Assembly: GCA_026122225.1 (NCBI GenBank)
Contig: JANEZZ010000739.1
Location: 1,674,001-1,738,000, forward strand
Direction of reading: 5' to 3'
DNA: 64,000 nt
Source: Heloderma charlesbogerti
Lineage: Eukaryota > Chordata > Lepidosauria > Squamata > Helodermatidae
Made by a program: the position numbers and the translations under genes. The notes beneath the pieces are model-generated. The model was not told the origin of the DNA. It made no database searches and worked only from the letters and a program-made list of their open reading frames with translations. Position 1 is the first letter of the stretch. Each line of letters begins with the position of its first letter. Positions 40,284 to 51,915 of this stretch are shown piece by piece.

Positions 40284-42337
40284 TAGGAGTGTACGAAAGT
40301 CACTTACCTGGTCTCGCAGCTTGCTTCGCAGTGGGGGGGAGGCGCTTCGCTGCTCCCCCCGAAGTTCAGGCCGGGGGGGAGGCTTCCCGCCTCCCCCGGC
40401 TGAAATTCAGGCTGGGGAGAAGCGCCCCATCTCCCCGGCCGTGAACTTCAAAAGAAAACAAAACAAAACGCCCCTGTGATAGGCTACGTAACGATTAACG
40501 TAGCCTATCATGGCTAGATTTGCAAAGTCAGTAATCGTCACGTAGCCTATCACGGGTAATCGTCACGTAGCCTATCACGGGTGACTTAAAAAAAAAAAAA
40601 AAAAAAGCACGTATGCAAATGGTGGCCCCCATAGGGAGCCGCCATTCGCATTCCTTATTTGGTCCGTGTAGTCTACGTAAGGCGGGTCCCGGCGGTGGTT
40701 CAGCAGGTCTTCGTCAGGGGCGGGGGCGGCAGCCAGTCTTTTGACCAGCTGCCGCTGCCGCCATTACAAGAAAAGTAGGGATGGCGGAGAATTTCCCCCT
40801 GAATCTTCGGGGGGCCGAGCACCAACGTGTTCGGCCCCCCGAACAAGTTTCGGGGAGAAATCCTCCGCACCCCCCCGCCCCCCGCACCCCCCCCGGGACG
40901 AGACTTACCTTCATCGAATGTCCCTCCCGGTGGCTGGTCCGGCCGGCGGTTCGGCGGGTGTTCGAGCGAGGTGGGAGCGGCTGCCGCTGCCGCCATTGCA
41001 ATGAAAGAAAAAAAAAAACGCCCCCTGATAGGCTACGTGACGATTCACGTAGCCCATCACGGCTAGATTTGCAAAGTCAGCCATGATAGGCTACGCGAAT
41101 CGTCACGTAGCCTATCACGGGTGACTTAAAAAAAAAAAAAAAAAGAGTGTACAGATAATGGCGGCCCCCATAGGGAGCCGCCATTCCCCTTCCTTATTTG
41201 GTGGCTGTAGTCTACGTAAATGTTTACGTAGACTACGGCGAAAATAAGGGCAACGCTATTTGCGTTTCCCTTATTTTCGCCATAGTCTACGTAAACATTT
41301 ACGTAGACTACAGCGACTAAATAAGGAACGCGAATGGCGGCTCCCTATGGGGGCCGCCATTCGCGTACGTGCTTTTTTTTTTTTAAGTCACCCGTGATAG
41401 GCTACGTGACGATTGACGTAGCCTATCACGGCTGACTTTGCAGATCTAGCCGTGATAGGCTACGTGAATCGTCACGTAGCCTATCAGGGGGCGTTTTTTT
41501 TTTCTTTTTTTTACTTTCGCGTTCGCGGCCGGGTGAGGCGCCTCCTCCCCGGCCTGAATTTTGGCCGGGCGAGGTGGTAAGCCTCCCCCCGGCCTGAATT
41601 TCGGCCGGTCGAGGCGGGAAGCCTCCCCACCCGGCCTGAACTTCGCGGGGGGAGCAGCAAAGCGCCTCCCCCCTACCGCGAACGGCCTTCAACGACAGGT
41701 AAGTGACTTTCGTCCACCCCTAAAGAAAAGTTTTTTTTAAAAAACGCCCCTGTGATAGGCTACGTAACGATTAACGTAGCCTATCATGGCTAGATTTGCC
41801 TAGTCAGCCATGATAGGCTACATTAATCGTCATGTAGCCTATCATGGGTGACTTAACAACAACAACAAAAAAAGCCCGTACGGGTAATGGCGGCCCCCAT
41901 AGGGAGCCGCCATTCGCATTCCTTATTTGGTCCCTGTAGTCTACGTAAAGATTTACGTAGACTACGGCGAAAATAAGGGCAACGCAAATAGTGTAGGCAA
42001 TGTATTTGCGTACGCGCTTTTTTTCCCCCCCAAATTCAGCCATGATAGGGTATGTAAAGATTTACGTAGCCTATCATGGTGTTTTTTGAAAATCTAGCCG
42101 TGATAGGCTACGTAAATCTTTACGTAGCCTATCACTTTTTTTTTTACTTCCTCGTTCTTCCCCGCAGAAGAACTTTCACGGCGGGAGAGGGGGGGCGCTC
42201 CCCCCCAGCCAGAACTTCGGTGGGGAGGGATGGGGCGCCTCCCCCCCGACCAAGAATTTCGAGGGGAGAAATGGAGCGCCTCCCCGCCACCGCGAAGCAA
42301 GCTGCGGGACCAGATAAGGGACTTTCATCCATCCCTA
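40284..42337. mobile_element. Recombinant hAT-like element in V2R intron 5, outer part
   Basis: Both outer ends are of type B (left TAGGAGTGTACGAAAG..CACTTACC; right GACCAGATAAGGGACTTTC..CATCCCTA), and the flanking octamers CTTCTGCC and GTTCATTT differ. At about 40679/40680 the central hairpin (TAGTCTACGTAA) breaks off directly into A-side GC-rich sequence (GGCGGGTCCCGGCGGTGG), so two copies were fused. A complete third copy (40776-41722) is nested in it. TAATCGTCACGTAGCCTATC occurs twice in tandem near 40530-40580. Confidence 0.85.
40776..41722. mobile_element. hAT-like palindromic MITE nested in the outer element (A-B orientation)
   Basis: 947 bp, perfect target duplication AAGAAAAG (40768-40775 and 41723-41730). 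Start TAGGGATGGCGGAG, end GTAAGTGACTTTCGTCCACCCCTA. Full hairpin complement with a symmetric centre near 41255 and three tandem GC-rich units (41525-41680). It shows that the family was still mobile after the outer element had formed. Confidence 0.95.
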
Positions 42338-42878
42338 GTTCATTTTACTACCCCACCCAAGCTGCGAACTGAGGCAGGCAGATTACTGAGTCCGATTGTA
42401 GGGCTGGCCTTGGGTGCTGTGATTACCTGAGTTTGATTTCTTTTGGAAGGTAGTCCTTTCGAGGCTTATGGCATGTTGTAATATTTGAGTTTATTTACAA
42501 GAAGACATGTTGAGCGTAGCTGGAAGAAAACACAGTAATAGCAAACCTGCCTGTCCCTCATCAGATCTCCTGAGAAGCAGATATAACCCTCAAATGCTTC
42601 CAAAGGTTACACCTCAGTCCTTTCTTATTCTCATTCTTTGTCTCCCCCAAAATATTGTATTGTTTCCCACTGACATCTTGTCTCCGCCCTTTGTCTGGAG
42701 AGGATAAATAATGATAAATCACCTTTGCCAATTGGCTCCTAGCCTCCCAGGGGCATTTTTTTTTTTTTTACTTTCCATAACAGAAGGGTGTGCTTGGAAG
42801 CTTGCTGCTGAGTATTAAGGAAGATTTGTAGTCATCCTGGCCTGATTAACTTTTCCCTGCCCAATCCCCCACATATCT

Positions 42879-42912
<34 letters not shown>

Positions 42913-44889
42913 CCCCTCTCTCTCCAACTATAACTCTATTCAGTTATCAAAAAACACACACGCTGGTTTAAAAGACCAGAGTTAAGGGTATCTCATTTTG
43001 GGCCAAACTTAAAAAGGCCAGGAAATTGGAGGCTGAGGCTGATGCCTTAACTGACATGCCCTGCGATCAGTAAGGATGTTGTGCAATGTCAGAAATTCTG
43101 CTCGCTTACAATTTTCCCTCCAAGCACCCACACTTTTCCTTCTTTTTGTGTTATTGGTGTTGCAAAATGTTATTGTAAATGGATACACTTTTTCTTTTGC
43201 TGATGCCCCCCCCTCATTTTTTGTTTCTGTTATTAGCTGAAATAATAAAGAACACACAAACTGGGAGGTGAGGGAAGACACACGCAGATATAGACTGAGG
43301 AGTGAGGGTGGAGACACACAGACACACACACTGTGGGCAGGGAGCAGACATACATACACACATGCTGGGGACTGGGGAGAGAGACAGACACATGCACACA
43401 CTGGGGACTGGGGAGACACAGATCGAGATACACTAGGGGGTGAGGAGACACAGACCAGAACATGCACACACACTGGAGAATGGGGAGAAAGACAGGCACA
43501 CGGATGTGCACTGGGGCTGGGGAGAGATCCAAACGTATACAGAAGGGTGGGGAGAGACACAGACCAACAAACTCACACACTGGGTGGGTGGAGATACTCA
43601 CCACACACATACTGTAGGGTGGGGAGACACAGAACACACAAACTTAACAGTGGGACAACCCATGTGGTATCAGCATTGGGGGATTCCAGGCTGCCAAGGT
43701 ATGGGGAGAGGGCAACCTGGGTTGTTCTTGGAGCGGGTGAGTGATCTGTGAGGGGAGGGAAATTCAGGTTGTGATCTGTGAGGGGAGGGGAATTCAGAAT
43801 TCATTTTGGAGGACAGAATTAGAATTTCTCTTCTGAAAACAGAAATTTGATTGAAATAGTTTTCCACCAACTCCAGTACAAGAGGAATATCTTTTATGTG
43901 AGAACACTTTCACTTCTTCAGAAATCTTGACTAAAAAAATGGTCACCAACCTGTTCCTAAAGCCACCCTTACACTAAAGAAAACCCCGGCAGCCCTCCCT
44001 TTCTGGAGCCTTTCCGCATTTATCGCGTGCTCCCAGATAGTGACCACATGACTGCTGAAAAGGGAAACATTTTATTTTCAAGGTTCCATCCAACACAATG
44101 AAACAGCACCATCTAGCGGCTGTTTAAATAGTGTAAGAACCCGACTTTAAAAGATGGTTTTTTCTTTCTGGATCTTTTTGGAATGAAATAACCAGGAAAT
44201 CCCTCTGGATGTGCCCTCAAAGTTAACAACAGCAAGAAAAGGACCCACAAACCTCCATGACTGAGCAATCTCAATAGAATAAAAGCTCCATGTGAAGGAG
44301 CCCTAAAAGCCACTTTTGAGAAGTGGAGGGGCTTTTTCACTTTTTGTCTTTAAACTGCTCTTTCTCCCTCAAACGTTTACCAATATTTCTGATATTTTCA
44401 GGATTTGTAAAATCAATACTTCTTTCTGGCAACTGAAAGTTTTAGAGAGATTGGTGAAATTATTCTAATCTTATAAAAGTTAGAACAACCCAAGCCCCGA
44501 TCACCATTTTACATGGTGGAATGCTTAAACACAAAAATACCCCCCCTTCATGGGACTTAAGAATATAATAAAATGTGCATAAACACCATAATTGTTCTCT
44601 GTGGCATCTACCTTTCTGTATGCAGTAATTTCTTTCTTTTGGGGTATGGAGAGATATTTAATTACATGACTAACACAGAGTCAGACATAGAGCTATCATG
44701 CTCTATCATCATTTTTTAATGAGATGACATGCCAATGCATTCTTTGTTGGTAGCTACCTACATATATCTTTCTTCTTTCATTTGCATATGAAGCACATTA
44801 TTAACTAAATCAAAACACAAATCCAATGTTTTGAGTGTTGAAAGGAATAATCAAGCATCACTAGGCCTGTATGTGAAAAGGATATTTAC
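42338..44889 (-). other. V2R intron 5, middle; duplicated at 10.2-11.2 kb; (CT)n 42880-42925 and a CACA-rich minisatellite 43255-43650
   Basis: No exon. A degenerate minisatellite built of GGGGAGACACAGA-like and ACACACACTGGG units fills 43255-43650 and creates long false frames on both strands. GTGATCTGTGAGGGGAGGG is tandemly repeated at 43740-43790. Confidence 0.7.
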
Positions 44890-45773
44890 TAGGGGTGGAC
44901 GAAAGTCATTTACCTGTCCTTGAAGCTTGTTCGCGGTGGGGGGGAGGCGCTTCGCTGCTCCCCCCGTGAAGTTCAGGCCAGGGGGGGAGGCTTCCCACCT
45001 CACCTGGCCGAAATTCAGGCCGGGGGGGAGGCTTCCTGCCTCGCCCGGCCGAAATTCAGGCCGGGAAGGAGGCGCCTCGCCTCGCCCAGCCGCGAACTCA
45101 AAAGTTGTTTTTTTTTTTAAATGCCCCCGTGATAGGCTACGTGATGATTAACGTAGCCTATCATGGCTAGATCTGCAAAGTCAGCCATGATAGGCTACGT
45201 TAATCGTCACGTAGCCTATCACGGGTGACTTAAAAAAAAAAAGCGCGTACGCAAATGGTGGCCCCCATAGGGAGGCGCCATTCATGTTCCTTATTTGGTC
45301 GCTGTAGTCTACGTAAAGATTTATGTAGACTACAACGACTAAATAAGGAACGGGAATGGCAACTCCCTATGGGGGCCGCCATTATCCGTAAGCGCTTTTT
45401 TTTTTTTAAAGTCACCCGTGATAGGCTACGTGACGATTTACGTAGCCTATCATGGCTGACTTTGCAAATCTAGCCATGATAGGCTACGTTAATCGCCACG
45501 TAGCCTATCATGGGGGCATTTTTTTTTTCTTTTATTGCAATGGCGGTGGCGGCAGCCGGTCGAAAGACTGGCTGCCGCTCCTGCCCAGGACGAACATGCT
45601 TCGAACCGCCGGCCGGACCCACTGCCGGGAGGGACATTTGGCAAAGTTAAGTCCTGTCCCGGGGGGGGGGCGTGGGGGGTGCAGAGAATTTCTCCCCAAA
45701 ACTTGTTCAGGGGGCCGAACACATTGGCGCTCGGCCCCCCGAAGTTTCGGGGAGAAATTCTCCGCCATCCCTA
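44890..45773. mobile_element. hAT-like palindromic MITE, copy 12, in V2R intron 5 (B-A orientation)
   Basis: 884 bp, perfect target duplication ATATTTAC (44882-44889 and 45774-45781). Left TAGGGGTGGACGAAAG, right CTCCGCCATCCCTA. On the sense strand of the V2R, the B end offers CAG|GTAAAT at about 44908-44916. The homologous P1 locus at about 11.15 kb lacks the insertion. Confidence 0.95.
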
Positions 45774-45945
45774 ATATTTACGTTCTTCTATAACAAGGGC
45801 TCTGTTTATAGCTTGATATTCAAGGATCAGTAACATATTCCTACTCCCTCCAGATCAGGGTCATGCTAATTTTGATTACATTAGTTTTGCTTGATATAGT
45901 ATGATCCGTAGTGCACTTGACATCTGTGACGACAATGCCTCCTAC

Positions 45946-46072
45946 CCTTTTGATAAGAAACCTTCCCTCGTGGACATGGAACACAATCATAACAGCAAAA
46001 TGGCTCCCCTTCCTTCTTTTTCCTGCTGTAACCAGGATGGCAGTTGTCATTACACAGGGAACGGGGCAGCAC
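45946..46072 (-). CDS. V2R gene, exon 5 (cysteine-rich domain)
   Basis: 127 bp: 42 codons plus G. Acceptor CTGATTAG, donor AAGG|GTAGGA. Encodes VLPRSLCNDNCHPGYSRKKK, EGEPFCCYDCVPCPRG and KVSYQK, giving six of the nine cysteines of the family C cysteine-rich domain; the other three are at the start of exon 6. The trailing G joins AT of exon 6 to make Asp. The upstream end of the intron-5 hAT copy (44890-45773) lies only 172 bp from the donor. Confidence 0.95.
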
Positions 46073-46797
46073 CTAATCAGAAATATCAGTGGAGAAGGGT
46101 TAGGACTAAGGAAGATATAGTCTGATAGTTGTGGATTCATTTGCAGGTTCAAAGAAACATGGTGTTTTAAATGGGGTGGATTTCCTATGAGTTTGTTTGT
46201 TAATAATACTTCTTTGACACTTCATATAACAAAGTCTCTAAGCAGTTCACATACTAACGTATTAAAATTACTGTTAGAAATATACTGTTAGTAAAAACAA
46301 TTACATCTAGTATGGCAAAAATATAATAAAAAGAATAAAATGGACCAGCATGACAACTATTAAGTACAAGCCAGGGGAAGCTTGAGTAAAGAGGCACATT
46401 TTCAGGAGGCTATTAAACACATCCTATTTTCTGCCTCCTGAACTACATGGGGGAAGTTGTTCCAGAGGGTGGGCATCATTACTGAGAAGGCTCCCTTTTG
46501 AGATTTCAGATCAGCCCGTTGAGACATTTTCTCAGTATAAGATATAGAATGTAATCCCCGCTGATTTCTGGTTATACTGAATGAATGAGATTCTCCCAAC
46601 TCAGCCTTAACATAGGGCCCTATAATATTTAGATATCATTTTTATTGTTGTCTACCACCTGGATATGTTGTATATGACAGATGGCATTAAGTTATTTTTA
46701 AACAAACTAACAAAAAATAGGTTGTGCTAAATCAGACTCATACGAATAGCCATCTACAATTTTTCATCTAAAAAACTTTAGCTTCTTTCTGTCTCAC
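46073..46797 (-). other. V2R intron 4
   Basis: Non-coding; the exon-5-proximal part is paralogous to 11.46-11.81 kb. An unassigned repeat-like stretch lies at 46190-46600. Nothing else recognised. Confidence 0.6.
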
Positions 46798-47025
46798 CTG
46801 GTTAAACATCCTAGGCCACACAATGCTTTTATCTTCGATTGTTAACTGCTTTCCACGAGGAGCCTGTGGACTGAACCTTCCCACTTGAACTCTCAGAAAT
46901 GACTGATTTGGGAAAATTACCCAGTTGGTAACATCAAATCCTGTGACTACTTCTCCATTTTCATCAAACTGTATTGTTTCTCCTGCACTGTTATTGAATG
47001 AGATGCCCCTTAGAAAGGGATGGAG
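46798..47025 (-). CDS. V2R gene, exon 4
   Basis: 228 bp, 76 codons. Acceptor TTGAATTTAG, donor CAG|GTGAGA. Encodes LHPFLRGISFNNSAGETI, FDENGEVVTGFDVTNWVIFP, then RVQVGRFSPQAPRGKQLTI and RMFNQ. The size and the LHPFLR..FNNSAGE signature are diagnostic for V2R exon 4. It is too short and split to stand out as a long ORF, and was found from the conserved motif. No counterpart was found in P1, P2 or P3. Confidence 0.95.
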
Positions 47026-48671
47026 CTAAATTCAAAGAGGAAAAGATATAATGGGACAGCAAAGTATTTTCACGATCACACTGACAAGTATCCTAGATTT
47101 GTTGAGAGTATTTTACATTTGTCTGTGTCTAGCCCTCTAAAGGCTTTTCCTGAGAGTTCCGTGGCTGGAGGGATGCAAAGTCTGTCTCCCAGGAAGAGTT
47201 GTCTGTCTCCAATTGCTAACCAGGTAGAAACAGAAATTTGTGACAGAACAATTTGGTGAATTAGGTATTGAGTCATCATCCCCTCCCCTATCCTGTCTTA
47301 ATGTGACCTTCGAGAAAACTAAGTTACTGATCAGGGGTCTATGGAAAAGGAGATGGAAACAATGAGCAAATTGATAGTACTTAACCCTAATTTAACCCAA
47401 ACCGAAACCCTAACAACTCATGTATCATGGCCCCATTCAGGCATTCTTGTTGCCATGTTTACTCAACACATGAGGAGGGAGTGTGCTCCAGCCCCATCCT
47501 GCTCTGTTGCCACATCCATCACCCTGCACGTGTGGAGGGTGACAGACAGTTGTAAGACAAGAGCTTCCTGTATCCATGGAGGCCCCATTAAGAACCCTGT
47601 TTAAGAACCCACAGATACAGGGGTCGCTCCTCTTCAGACTGTCACCCTCCATGTACACAGAGTGACCGATTTGACAGCAGAGTGGGGTGGGGCTGGAGCA
47701 TTCCCTCTCCTTGTGTGTTGATTGAACATGAATAGGGCTCATGCCTTCAAGCAATGCTCCATTGTGAAGCTGGGAAGCAATTTGTGGTACCTACACCCTT
47801 CTCTGGACAGCGAAAGCCTAGCTACAATAATCCATGGTCTGGTAACCTCTCATCTGGATGACTGAAATTCGTTATACATGGAGATGCCTTTGAAAATGGT
47901 CCAGAAACTTCAGCTAGTCCAAAATAGGGCAGCAAGACTCTTAGTTAAGGGACTGGCCAATGAGATTACGTTACACCAGTACTTTTCCAGCTGCACTGGC
48001 TGCCAGTCCATTTCCGGGCCCAATTCAAAGTGCTGGTATTAACATTAAAAGCCCTTAATGGCTTGGAGCTAGGTTACCTGAAGGATTCCCTCCTTCCATA
48101 TGTCCCTGCCTGGACCCTAAGATCATCCTCAGTGGTCCTTCTCTGTGAGCTCCTGTCAAAGGAAGTGAGGTGGGTGGCTACCAGGAAGAGGGCCTTTACT
48201 GCTGTGGCACCCCGCCTGTGTAATGAGCTCCCTAGAGAGCTTTGCCTGGCACCTATGTCGTACTCCTTCTGGCACCAGGTGAAGACCCTTTTATTCTCCC
48301 AGTATTTTAGCATTTCAGCCTCCTGGTCTTTTATCTTTGGCGTTTTAAATCTGTATTTTCAATCTCTGCATTGCTGCCAGGTTTTATTCTGGTTGTACTG
48401 TTCTATTGTGGTTTCAAGTGTTCATATTTTATATGGTTTTATGCTGTGTTTTGTGGTTTTAATTTTTGTGAATTGCCCAGAGAGCTTTGGCTATTGTGTG
48501 GTATAGAAATGAAAGAAATAAAATAAATGCAATTAATTAATTAATATAGAGTGGACCTAATAGAGCTGAAAGGTTTTTACATGGATTTTGATGGCAGTGG
48601 CATCAGCTTACATTTCCCACAGCCACCAATCACTCCAAACAAAGAAGAGATGAGCTTTTGTGTGAAAATAC
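47026..48671 (-). other. V2R intron 3
   Basis: Contains an L2-like element (47800-48540) on the opposite strand. The remainder (47030-47790) includes a weak inverted pair: GCACGTGTGGAGGGTGACAG with AGAGCTTCCTGTATCCATGG at 47525-47585 against CTGTCACCCTCCATGTAC near 47640, which looks like an old palindromic element. No exon. Confidence 0.55.
47800..48540 (+). mobile_element. L2-like LINE 3' part
   Basis: Degraded ORF2 C-terminus: KALNGLELGYLKDSLLPYVP, RKRAFTAVAPRLCNELPREL, and further upstream VQKLQLVQNRAARLLVKGL, followed by the tail CCCAGAGAGCTTTGGCTATT and AATAAAATAAAT. About 158 codons are open near the 3' end; upstream, stops and frameshifts accumulate. Clade assignment by remembered motifs (L2 group). 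Confidence 0.7.
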
Positions 48672-49526
48672 CTGCCATGCCAGCAGATTCAAGGGCTCCA
48701 GCTTTCTTCCGGCCACCCATGACCTGTGTTTGGATCTGGATTCACGCATCGAGTGTAGAGCATGCGCCACAGCATGGGCAGCACTGTGAACACTGTAGCT
48801 GTGACCAGTCATGCTCATCTCAAAGAAAGTTCCAGGGAGGCTCTCCAGTTCCTCCTCCCCACTGCAGCCTTGATTGATCACCTCACCCTCATTTGGTTTT
48901 TTCAATGAACACTTGAAAACCTTCTCCCAGAAATCCTGGATGAATCCATCTTGTTTTGCCCAGGAAGGATTTACGCTCTGAAGAAATTGCCTGAATCCTA
49001 GTGGTTCCTTTGAGTGGACTGCAAAGGATAGCATGCCATGGAGGGACTGTATATCATGGCCCCTTTGACTGGTGTTTGCTGTGAAATCCCAGTATGTTGT
49101 CATAATCCATACCTTACTTATTGGGGAATCCAGCACTGCCCTCTGAAGAAATGAGCTTATTTTAATTATTAATGTATGTGCAGCATCAGTAAAAAATACA
49201 TTGGCTTTCGTTTCCATGAAGGGTGAATTGTATTCCAATTCACCCTGCAGTGACCCTGCCTTTCCAGCATGTTTTGGAAAAAATGGTGGCAATTTTTCTA
49301 TGAATGCGACACAGATGCCTCCCTGTGACAGCATTGGCAGTAATTTTTGCAAACGCCCTTCTCCATGAATATTATCCACAATAAAGAGCCCAATCCATGT
49401 CCATTTGAAATGCACAAGCAACTGGACAATCCCAGTGTACTGCTGAGCTTCATTTGGGACCATCTGGTATAAAGGACGGGAGACTGATTTGTCACCCCAA
49501 GCTGGGAGAAATGCTCCACAAGTGAG
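48672..49526 (-). CDS. V2R gene, exon 3 (main ligand-binding exon)
   Basis: 855 bp, 285 codons, phase 0 on both sides. Acceptor CTATTTCAG, donor CAG|GTATTT. In order: LTCGAFLPAWGD, the family signature LYQMVPNEAQQYTGIVQLLV, FKWTWIGLFIVDN, ISKVWIMTTYWDFT, HGMLSFAVHSKE, SLPGTFFEMSMTGHSYSVHS AAHAVAHAL (read across a space) and LAWQ at the exon end. No stop. It forms both lobes of the clam-shell ligand site. It pairs with the broken copy at 23.1-24.75 kb. Confidence 0.95.
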
Positions 49527-51848
49527 CTGAAATAGAAGGTAAAGATATTTCATGAAGAGGATGCATTTTTTGTGTGCAATAAGTGACACATCTAATAATT
49601 TCTACCAAATACCTGATTGGGTAAAAATAATACATGGATAAATGAGGTCTAGATATGATAATGTATCTCTTGTATCACTTTATGCTTCCATTGAAGTCTC
49701 AGTTGATGGAACCCTCTCTCAATGATGCCCCCACCCTACGGAAAAGTGGGATGTCACAGAAGTGGCTTATCTAAAGCCTCATCCCTGACATGCAAGTTGT
49801 ATGTTCAGGGATTAAAAATGTATTATACAAAATATGTATAGAATCATATTTTCATAGTAGCAATTACCTATAAGGGCCCATCGAGTCTAACCCCCTGGTC
49901 ACTGCAGGAATCCTGTTTAAAAAGTACCCCTGACAGATGGCTGTCCAGTCTCTGCTTGAATACCTGCAGTGACAGAGAACTGACCACCTCTCTCGGCATT
50001 TGGACCCATTGTCTGACTGCTCTGGTATTTAACCAAAATCCTCCTTCATCTACCTTAGGCCTGTTTGTTTGTTTGTTTAAAACATTGGTATATCATTAAG
50101 ATCACAGGGCGTCTTACAAAGAAAATAAATTTAAACAGTATAAAACAACAAAGAATTTAAACAGCTAAAAGCACATTAAACCATTCAACAAGCTATGTTC
50201 TTTCATGTCCCACAGTCCTGGATGATAGAGAGCAGGTTATGGCCCTCTCCTTCAGGTCCCTGAAAAGTGCTATGCTATCTCCTCTTGGTCTACTATTCTA
50301 AAGGCTAAACATACCTTGATTGTCTCTGTTGCCCAACTCGTTACAATTTATCTGACTCCTTCTTAAAGTATGGTGTCCAGAACTGAACTTAGTATTCGAG
50401 GCGAGGTCTGACCAGCACAGTGTTGGGTGCAATGATTGCTTCCCGTGATTTTGAAACTATACTTCTACTGATGCCACCTGAAAATGCATTCACCTTCTTT
50501 ACAGCCACATCACACTGCTAACACATATTCAGCTGGTGGTAGACTACAAGCCCAAGATTCTTGTCATATGTACCAGCCAGGCATTCCCCATCTTACACCT
50601 GTGCATTTGGTCTCCCCCCCAACTGAATAACTTTGCCCTTGCCTCTGTGAAATTTCATTCTGTTCCTTTCTGCCCAGTTTTCTAACCTATCAAGATAATT
50701 TTGAATTTTGTTGCTGTCTTTAAAGTAATAGCTACCACACCAATTTTGGGTCATCTGCACATTTGATAAGCATTTCCCCATGTCTTACTCCAAGTCATTA
50801 ATAAAAATGTTGATGAGTACAGGGCTCAGGACCAAGCTCGGCAGTACACAACGCAATATCTCCCTCCAGTTTGATTAGGAACCATTTATGATGGTTCACT
50901 GAGCATGCCTCTTTGACTATGAGCCGCATCATAGGCACTCTCTCTGCAAAGCAGCATGGGCTGTGTGTGTCTTCATTGCTGTCAGCTGTTTACACGGGGG
51001 GTGTCTCGTAACCGAGCCAAGATGATTCTTCTCCCACCCTAGGTCAACAGGCAGGCATGTGGGGGGGGGGGATTGTGATTTTCCTATTAGCTTCTTTTTC
51101 CCAGGCTGTGGTTATAGCAGAACTGCACGCACTTACACACAGCCATTAAAAGGGGTTTACTTCTCAGTATTGGATTATCTCCTTTTTTATTATTTATTTA
51201 GCGGGATAAAGATAAGAAACAGCTGGATGTGCCCTGGAGGTTGATAGCATTATGTAAATGACCTGTAAACTTCCATGAGTGACCAATCATGAGCGCACGA
51301 TAAATGCCTTGTGTAAAGACAGCCTATGGTTCTCCAGCCAGCTGTGGAACCACAGACTCAGAGATGCTGCATTTTGTACTAACTGATGTTCCCAGGAAGG
51401 CTTCAAAGGCAGCCTCAAATACAACGCATTGCCGGCCGCACTCCAATCTACAGGGTATTAGTGCATGGATAAAACGATGGGCAGGCAATCACTGTCTCAG
51501 AGATGTTGTAGCTTGCTCACTAGCCTAAGCTGGTGAACATCATTGTATGCCAGAAAACAGATGTGTGCATTCCTTTAAAAAAGAAATGAAACATGAAATC
51601 AATGCGTTCACATTTCTTCTACATTTGTTTAATGTAAAGAGAATGTAAAGAAGACAAAAAGAAGACCAGAAGGTGAAGAATAAATATGATCATTTTCATT
51701 TTCACATTTTGTTCACCTTTCCTTTAGCGAGCTCTGACTGAAATTTAATGTGCATGATGGCCTGGAGGAATAGAAGAAAACTTGGATGGAGAAAATGCCA
51801 GTTTTTCCTGTCATCAAGAGCATGACAGTGGGGGTAGAGATGTGAAGT
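49527..51848 (-). other. V2R intron 2, first part, with a CR1 fragment (49845-50850, minus strand)
   Basis: Reverse-complement CR1 3' coding and tail are recognisable (GAGTCTAACCCCCTGGTCAC, GACAGATGGCTGTCCAGTCT, TTAAAGTATGGTGTCCAGAA, CAGCCACATCACACTGCTAA), with a short unrelated insertion near 50070-50170. 50860-51848 holds nothing I recognise. Confidence 0.6.
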
Positions 51849-51915
51849 TAGGGATGTACGAATCCCTTACCTGGTTCCGGTCGGGGCATCCGCTGGGGGG
51901 GGGAGGCGCTCCGTC
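51849..51915. mobile_element. Isolated B end of the palindromic hAT family
   Basis: TAGGGATGTACGAATC..CCTTACCTGG then G-rich GGGGGGGGGGAGGCGCTCCG, the first ~65 bp of a B end. No partner end follows within several kilobases, and no hairpins. Confidence 0.65.

Noticed and set aside
43009..43751. Frames of up to 183 codons rich in Cys-Val-Ser or Thr-His
   Set aside because: They read through a CACA/TGTG minisatellite in both directions.
48030..48506. A 158-codon host gene in V2R intron 3
   Set aside because: The protein matches the C-terminal motifs of L2-type LINE ORF2 and is followed by the L2 3' tail.
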